Assembly: GCA_902803305.1 (NCBI GenBank)
Contig: CADCPL010000006.1
Span: 1-9,516 of the forward strand
Reading direction: 5' to 3'
Length of the DNA stretch: 9,516 nucleotides
Source: an uncultured Lachnospiraceae bacterium
Lineage (GTDB): Bacteria; Bacillota; Clostridia; Lachnospirales; Lachnospiraceae
Position numbers and translations under genes: made by a program. Positions 6,028-9,516 of this stretch are shown here, piece after piece (position 1 is the stretch's first letter; each line of letters starts with the position of its first letter). Under the pieces are notes generated by a model that worked only from the letters and a program-made list of their open reading frames with translations, searched no databases and was not told the origin of the DNA.

Positions 6028-6069
6028 TTTTTTACGTTTTTTAATGTTTATTTATAGGAGGTTTTCATT

Positions 6070-6555
6070 ATGAAGTCAATCGTTAAGTTACTCGTTGTTT
6101 CTGCATTTTTAACACTTATCTTTGCAATGCCTGTTATGGCTCATCCTACAAGCATCGGCGCTGAGAACACAGACGTTCTTATGAAGAAGCTTCAGGAGAA
6201 TGCAACAAAGGAATTCAATGCATTCCAGGAACTTGCAAAGGTTCAGTGTGGCCCCGGAGCAGAGGCTGCTGTCGCTAATCTTGCTGCTACCGTTACCAAG
6301 GATGTTGCTGCTGTTAACAAGAACAGTGCCATCAACCACATCGAGATGCTCGCTGCAAAGGCTGATCTTGAAAGCAAAGTATGTGCTACACGTAAGGTAC
6401 AGCTCGACTATTTCACTGCTCTTTCCGCAGGAAACAATGCATATGCCCGTGAACTTGCTCAGGCTCAGGCTGATTATGCCGTTGCATCCCAGAGACTGGC
6501 TACTGCCAATGCAAACCTTGCTTATGCACAGTCTGCACTTGCAAATCTGCTGTAA
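6070..6555 (+). CDS. Small secreted helical protein of unknown function (paralogue B)
   Basis: This is a 161-residue paralogue of the protein at 4110-4595, the same length and alignable end to end without gaps. The signal peptide (MKSIVK, hydrophobic core, FAMPVMA ending at Ala24) has the same FAMPVMA end as paralogue A. The mature N-terminus is HPTSIGAENTD. The shared motifs KVQ-x-GPGA, AAVNK, NHIE-x-L-x-AK, ATR and QL-x-YF are all present, so the core is under constraint, while the C-terminal 45 residues have diverged most. That tail is Ala/Gln/Asn-rich, has heptad-like hydrophobic spacing and could form a coiled coil. It has two cysteines (60 and 105), neither at the position of the single Cys in paralogue A. 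No anchor or catalytic motif is seen. The ATG is 8 bases after AGGAGG. Codon use shows a similar narrow, high-expression-like bias. Function is unknown; a structural or binding role outside the cell is the most I would suggest. Confidence 0.93.
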   Translation: MKSIVKLLVVSAFLTLIFAMPVMAHPTSIGAENTDVLMKKLQENATKEFNAFQELAKVQCGPGAEAAVANLAATVTKDVAAVNKNSAINHIEMLAAKADLESKVCATRKVQLDYFTALSAGNNAYARELAQAQADYAVASQRLATANANLAYAQSALANLL

Positions 6556-6589
6556 AGCACGGCACGTTTCCATATCATATAACTGATAA

Positions 6590-6605
6590 GATCACATCTT
6601 TGATC
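6590..6605 (+). repeat. Small 3'-UTR hairpin GATCA/TGATC, second copy
   Basis: GATCA (6590-6594) and TGATC (6601-6605) flank CATCTT. They lie 34 bases after the stop of paralogue B and just upstream of its terminator, matching the arrangement after paralogue A. Confidence 0.35.
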
Positions 6606-6612
6606 ATATTAA

Positions 6613-6642
6613 AAAGGTTCCGGTCATTCGACCGGAACCTTT
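6613..6642. terminator. Bidirectional intrinsic terminator between paralogue B and rny
   Basis: A perfect 13-bp stem (AAAGGTTCCGGTC at 6613-6625 with 6630-6642) closes a 4-base loop. Rightward it is followed by a T-rich stretch (TTTGTTTTG). Leftward it ends in five Ts. It sits between two convergent genes and can serve both. Confidence 0.88.
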
Positions 6643-6650
6643 GTTTTGCT

Positions 6651-8201
6651 TTACTTTGCGTAATCGGTTACACGACTCTCTCTTATGAGACTGACTTTGA
6701 TCTGACCCGGATACTCAAGTTCAGCTTCTATCTGCTTACTGATATCCCTTGCCAGAAGAACCATGTCTGAATCGTTGACCTGTTCAGGAACAACCATAAC
6801 GCGGATCTCTCTGCCTGCCTGAATAGCAAAAGATTTTTCGACTCCCTTGAAGCCGTTGGTAATGTCTTCCAATTGTTGTAATCTGTTAGTATAAGTCTCA
6901 AGTGTCTCTCTTCTTGCCCCGGGACGGGCTGCGCTGATGGCATCAGCCGCCTGTACGAGACAAGCAATGAGTGACTGCGGTTCCACATCTCCGTGATGTG
7001 ATTCAACCGAATTGATAACGATCGCTGATTCTTTGTATTTCTTACAGAGCTCGACACCAAGCTGGATGTGCGTTCCCTCCTGCTCATGATCCACCGCTTT
7101 ACCGATATCATGGAGCAGACCGGCACGCTTAGCCATTCTGACATCAACACCTATCTCCTGAGCCAGAAGTGCTGCCAGGAGCGATACCTCTATTGAATGC
7201 TTGAGTGCATTCTGTCCGTAACTCGTTCTGAACTTCATGCGACCGAGCAGCCTTACGAGTTCAGGATGTACTCCGTGAACTCCGGTCTCAAGCAGAGCTG
7301 CTTCTCCGGCCTCGCGGATGCCGTTCTCGACTTCCTTCTCGGCCTTCTCGACCATTTCCTCGATCCTCGACGGATGTATTCTTCCATCAACGATGAGCTT
7401 TTCAAGAGCGATCCTTGCGACCTCTCTTCTGATGGGATCAAATCCGGATAATACAACTGCTTCCGGAGTATCATCAACGATGAGGTCAATTCCTGTCATG
7501 GTCTCAAGTGTACGGATATTTCTACCCTCACGACCTATGATACGGCCTTTCATCTCATCACTGGGAAGCTGCACGACGGAGATCGTCGATTCAGCCACGT
7601 GATCTACGGCACATCTCTGGATGGCACCGACCACATACTCTCGTGCCTTCTTACCGGCTTCTTCCTTGAGCCGCATATCCATCTCTTTTATCCGGAGTGC
7701 GGTCTCATGCTTTACTTCTTCTTCAACGACTTTTAACAGATACTCTTTTGCCTGTTCAGAGGTTAAACCCGAAATCCTTTCAAGTTCCTGCAACCTTTGC
7801 TCATTAAGCTTGTTAACTTCTTCTTTCTTTTTAGCCAGTGACTCTTCTTTTGATGCAAGTGACTGCTCACGACGCTCCAAAGTCTCGAGCTTCTTGTCAA
7901 CGTTCTCTTCCTTCTGCTGAAGTCTTCTCTCGTTCCTCGACAGCTCGGCTCTGCGCTCCTTTGTCTCTTTCTCGAGTTCGTTCTTCGTCCTTATGGACTC
8001 TTCCTTGATCTCGAGCAGACTCTCACGCTTCTTCGTCTCGGCGGTCTTGAGTGCATCATCAATGATCTCCCGAGCCTTCTGCTCGGCATTTCCGATCTTG
8101 CCTTCGTCGGCTTTGCTGCGGGCATTATACCCGATCTTGTATGCCGCAAAAGACGCAACCACCAGAAGTATCACACCGGCAATGATAAGAGCTAATTGCA
8201 C
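6651..8201 (-). CDS. rny: Ribonuclease Y (membrane-anchored endoribonuclease)
   Basis: This 516-residue enzyme initiates mRNA decay by endonucleolytic cutting in Firmicutes and is tethered to the inner face of the membrane. Domains in order: one N-terminal transmembrane helix (about 3-21); a long charged coiled coil rich in Glu/Lys/Arg (about 30-190); a KH RNA-binding domain with the GRIIGREGRNIR motif (219-230); and an HD metal-dependent catalytic domain with His335, the His364-Asp365 pair (HDIGKAVDHE) and Asp420 (QAADAIS). A conserved C-terminal domain ends the protein. The length matches the roughly 520 residues usual for the family. The start is GTG at 8201, set by TAAGGAGG six bases upstream. 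It lies downstream of the BMP lipoprotein gene on the same strand but appears to have its own promoter or promoters. It ends at a terminator shared with the convergent secreted-protein gene. Confidence 0.98.
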   Translation of the reverse strand: MQLALIIAGVILLVVASFAAYKIGYNARSKADEGKIGNAEQKAREIIDDALKTAETKKRESLLEIKEESIRTKNELEKETKERRAELSRNERRLQQKEENVDKKLETLERREQSLASKEESLAKKKEEVNKLNEQRLQELERISGLTSEQAKEYLLKVVEEEVKHETALRIKEMDMRLKEEAGKKAREYVVGAIQRCAVDHVAESTISVVQLPSDEMKGRIIGREGRNIRTLETMTGIDLIVDDTPEAVVLSGFDPIRREVARIALEKLIVDGRIHPSRIEEMVEKAEKEVENGIREAGEAALLETGVHGVHPELVRLLGRMKFRTSYGQNALKHSIEVSLLAALLAQEIGVDVRMAKRAGLLHDIGKAVDHEQEGTHIQLGVELCKKYKESAIVINSVESHHGDVEPQSLIACLVQAADAISAARPGARRETLETYTNRLQQLEDITNGFKGVEKSFAIQAGREIRVMVVPEQVNDSDMVLLARDISKQIEAELEYPGQIKVSLIRESRVTDYAK

Positions 8202-8242
8202 AGTTTACCTCCTTATGAAATTGTCATAGTACAAAATTATAT

Positions 8243-8271
8243 ATTGTATAAATGTACTTGCTATAATACAA
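8243..8271 (-). promoter_or_regulatory. Possible second rny promoter
   Basis: Minus-strand TTGTAT (8271-8266), a 17-base spacer and TACAAT (8248-8243) would start transcription near 8236, about 35 bases before the GTG start. The stretch is very AT-rich, so a chance match is quite possible. Confidence 0.35.
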
Positions 8272-8278
8272 CTATTAA

Positions 8279-8307
8279 ATAATAAACATTTGGTCAAGTT
8301 ATGTCAA
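8279..8307 (-). promoter_or_regulatory. Main rny promoter
   Basis: Minus-strand consensus TTGACA (8307-8302), a 17-base spacer and TATTAT (8284-8279) predict transcription from about 8272 and a leader of about 70 AT-rich bases. The -35 lies 18 bases beyond the stop of the BMP lipoprotein gene. ACTTGAC occurs twice, 10 bp apart (8303-8309 and 8293-8299), across the -35 and spacer. Confidence 0.68.
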
Positions 8308-8325
8308 GTGATTTCCACCCCGGCA

Positions 8326-9441
8326 TCACTGCTTGATATTACCCTGAAAATCAATCCTGACCGTGGCTGCGCCGGGCTCGGCCGCAGAAAAATCATTGGA
8401 TACTATAACCTCACCGTTTACCATGTCTGCAACGAGTGCCTTGTAATCAGACTCTCTGAATGTATCATTCCATACAGTCGAATCGGCAAGTCCGACATAG
8501 TTGACCGACATGTCATCCGCTGATTCAAGTCCGAGATTACGTATCTGTCCGGCATATGAATCCCATTTGCCGTCTCTTATCGCAGAGAGCAGTGTATTTA
8601 CCGTAGCTCCGAGTCCCTTCGTGGCCGAAGTGATCGTAATGCCCTCACCGTAACTGCCGTCTATCGCAGCAGCCTGATCCACATCAACACCTATCACCTT
8701 GCCGCCGGAATTTGCCGCAGCTTCCGCAACCGATGTGAATATAACGCCGCCGCATGCAAACACGACCTCTGTGCCGCTTTGATACCATGTATCCATTGCC
8801 GTCGTGATCTCCGGATCTCCGTAGAATTGGTTGCCGTATGCGTACTTGATCTCAACATCGGCACCGTTCTCTGCCGCAGCTGCATCAGCCCCCTGAACGA
8901 ATCCGTATCCGAAGCGGATGACGGAAGGTATCGCCATCCCTCCAAGGAAGCCAAGCCTTGTATATCCCATCTTCACGGCAGCATACCCTGCCATGTAGCC
9001 TGCAAGTTCCTCCCGGTAGACCGCCGAAAAAACATTGGGTGCAACCTTACCGCCAAGATCATCCTCGGACACATCAAGTGCAACGAACTTAACATCCGGG
9101 TATTTCTCTGCAGTCATTGAGATAGGCTCTCCGAACGCAAAACCGGGTACTACTATCACATTATACCCGTCATCTGCCGCCTTTTCGATCATGGCAACTC
9201 TGCCGACAGTAGAATCTTCTTCAGGCCTGTAATATGTAAAATCAACGCCGTTGGCTTCACCAAAAGCCTTACATGCTTCGTATGCTGACTGATTGAATGA
9301 CTGATCGGCTATGTCGCCGTAGTCTGTTACCATTGCAACTCTCATTCCGCCGGAAGCGGTGCCTCCTGAGGACGCAGATGAGCAGCCGGTAATCGATAAG
9401 AGCATAACGGTAACAATGATTATTGATAATGATTTCCTGAT
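8326..9441 (-). CDS. BMP-family (nucleoside-type) ABC-transporter substrate-binding lipoprotein
   Basis: The protein has the Bmp/PnrA/Med fold of periplasmic-type binding proteins, which capture purine nucleosides or related ligands at the outer membrane face and hand them to an ABC permease. Landmarks are RVAMVTDYGDIADQSFNQSAYE just after a Ser/Gly-rich linker, VIVVPGF, and GVDVDQ (251-256 in long numbering). The first ATG (9405) gives MLLSITGC, a signal peptide with no basic n-region and no ribosome binding site. Extending upstream in frame gives IRKSLSIIIVTVMLLSITGC, a complete lipoprotein signal with lipobox I-T-G-C. It starts at an ATC codon (9441-9439) exactly 8 bases after GGGAGG. I therefore place the start there, giving 371 aa; the ATG gives 359. 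No permease or ATPase genes follow; rny is next. Ligand is not certain. Confidence 0.9.
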   Translation of the reverse strand: MRKSLSIIIVTVMLLSITGCSSASSGGTASGGMRVAMVTDYGDIADQSFNQSAYEACKAFGEANGVDFTYYRPEEDSTVGRVAMIEKAADDGYNVIVVPGFAFGEPISMTAEKYPDVKFVALDVSEDDLGGKVAPNVFSAVYREELAGYMAGYAAVKMGYTRLGFLGGMAIPSVIRFGYGFVQGADAAAAENGADVEIKYAYGNQFYGDPEITTAMDTWYQSGTEVVFACGGVIFTSVAEAAANSGGKVIGVDVDQAAAIDGSYGEGITITSATKGLGATVNTLLSAIRDGKWDSYAGQIRNLGLESADDMSVNYVGLADSTVWNDTFRESDYKALVADMVNGEVIVSNDFSAAEPGAATVRIDFQGNIKQ

Positions 9442-9500
9442 GGCAGTATCCTCCCAAACATCATATTATCAAAGCGATGATCGATCTGACCTTACTCATC

Positions 9501-9513
9501 ATTATAGATTATA
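9501..9513 (-). promoter_or_regulatory. Partial promoter (-10 region) of the BMP lipoprotein gene
   Basis: Two TATAAT hexamers occur on the minus strand at 9513-9508 and 9506-9501, 7 bases apart. Either could be a -10 box giving a leader of about 55 bases before the GGGAGG site. The matching -35 boxes would lie beyond the window end. I see no riboswitch-like structure in the short leader. Confidence 0.45.
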
Positions 9514-9516
9514 CAA

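Noticed and set aside
6109..6573. 154-codon minus-strand open frame antisense to paralogue B
   Set aside because: Cys/Ser-rich composition typical of reading the complement of Ala/Leu/Gln codons; no ribosome binding site. The plus strand has signal peptide and paralogue support.
8221..8290. AT-rich stretch as a replication or attachment site
   Set aside because: It is explained by promoters and leader of rny; there are no DnaA-box clusters, flanking duplications or integrase genes.
9405..9516. Riboswitch upstream of the BMP-type lipoprotein
   Set aside because: Purine riboswitches can control such genes, but the leader after the likely -10 is only about 55 bases and no aptamer-like helices are visible.

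Overview
The window looks like chromosomal DNA from a Gram-positive anaerobe of the Clostridia (Bacillota). The reasons are strong AGGAGG-type ribosome binding sites, TTG and GTG starts, sigma-A-like promoters, a lone NifS/NifU-type iron-sulfur pair, RNase Y, a CBS-domain family II pyrophosphatase and a BMP-type lipoprotein. I cannot name a genus. No phage, transposon, CRISPR, tRNA or rRNA signal is visible, and no gene-free stretch exceeds about 150 bases.

Layout from left to right. At 1-135 (+) is the C-terminal tail of a hemolysin III-family membrane protein. It converges on, and overlaps by 6 bases, the minus-strand operon nifS-nifU (1713 down to 130). The operon's promoter carries a perfect 10-bp inverted repeat over its -35 box, and its apparent terminator lies inside the hemolysin III-like coding sequence. 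Next comes a minus-strand two-gene operon, thrH (phosphoserine phosphatase/homoserine phosphotransferase) followed by an MBL-fold hydrolase, with a promoter at 3128-3156 and a terminator at 1792-1826. A minus-strand M15-family D,D-carboxypeptidase-like lipoprotein (3171-3962) follows.

From 4026 the strand switches. Divergent promoters with overlapping -35 regions drive the lipoprotein to the left and, to the right, a small secreted protein (4110-4595). After an intrinsic terminator comes a CBS-domain Mn-dependent pyrophosphatase (4684-5979, TTG start), then a second small secreted protein (6070-6555). The two secreted proteins are both 161 aa and about 45% identical in a gapless hand alignment (73/161). 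They share a signal peptide and mature-region motifs and match no family I recognise. This paralogous pair around a pyrophosphatase is the most novel content here.

The right end is again minus strand. rny (RNase Y, GTG start, 8201 down to 6651) converges on the second secreted-protein gene across a shared bidirectional terminator. Upstream of it lies a BMP-family nucleoside-type binding lipoprotein (8326-9441). Its ribosome binding site and signal peptide point to a non-canonical ATC start rather than the internal ATG at 9405.

Most genes are housekeeping: Fe-S assembly, Ser/Thr-related phosphate transfer, wall trimming, pyrophosphate removal, mRNA decay and solute capture. They form separate short transcription units, so I see no single pathway linking the whole window.
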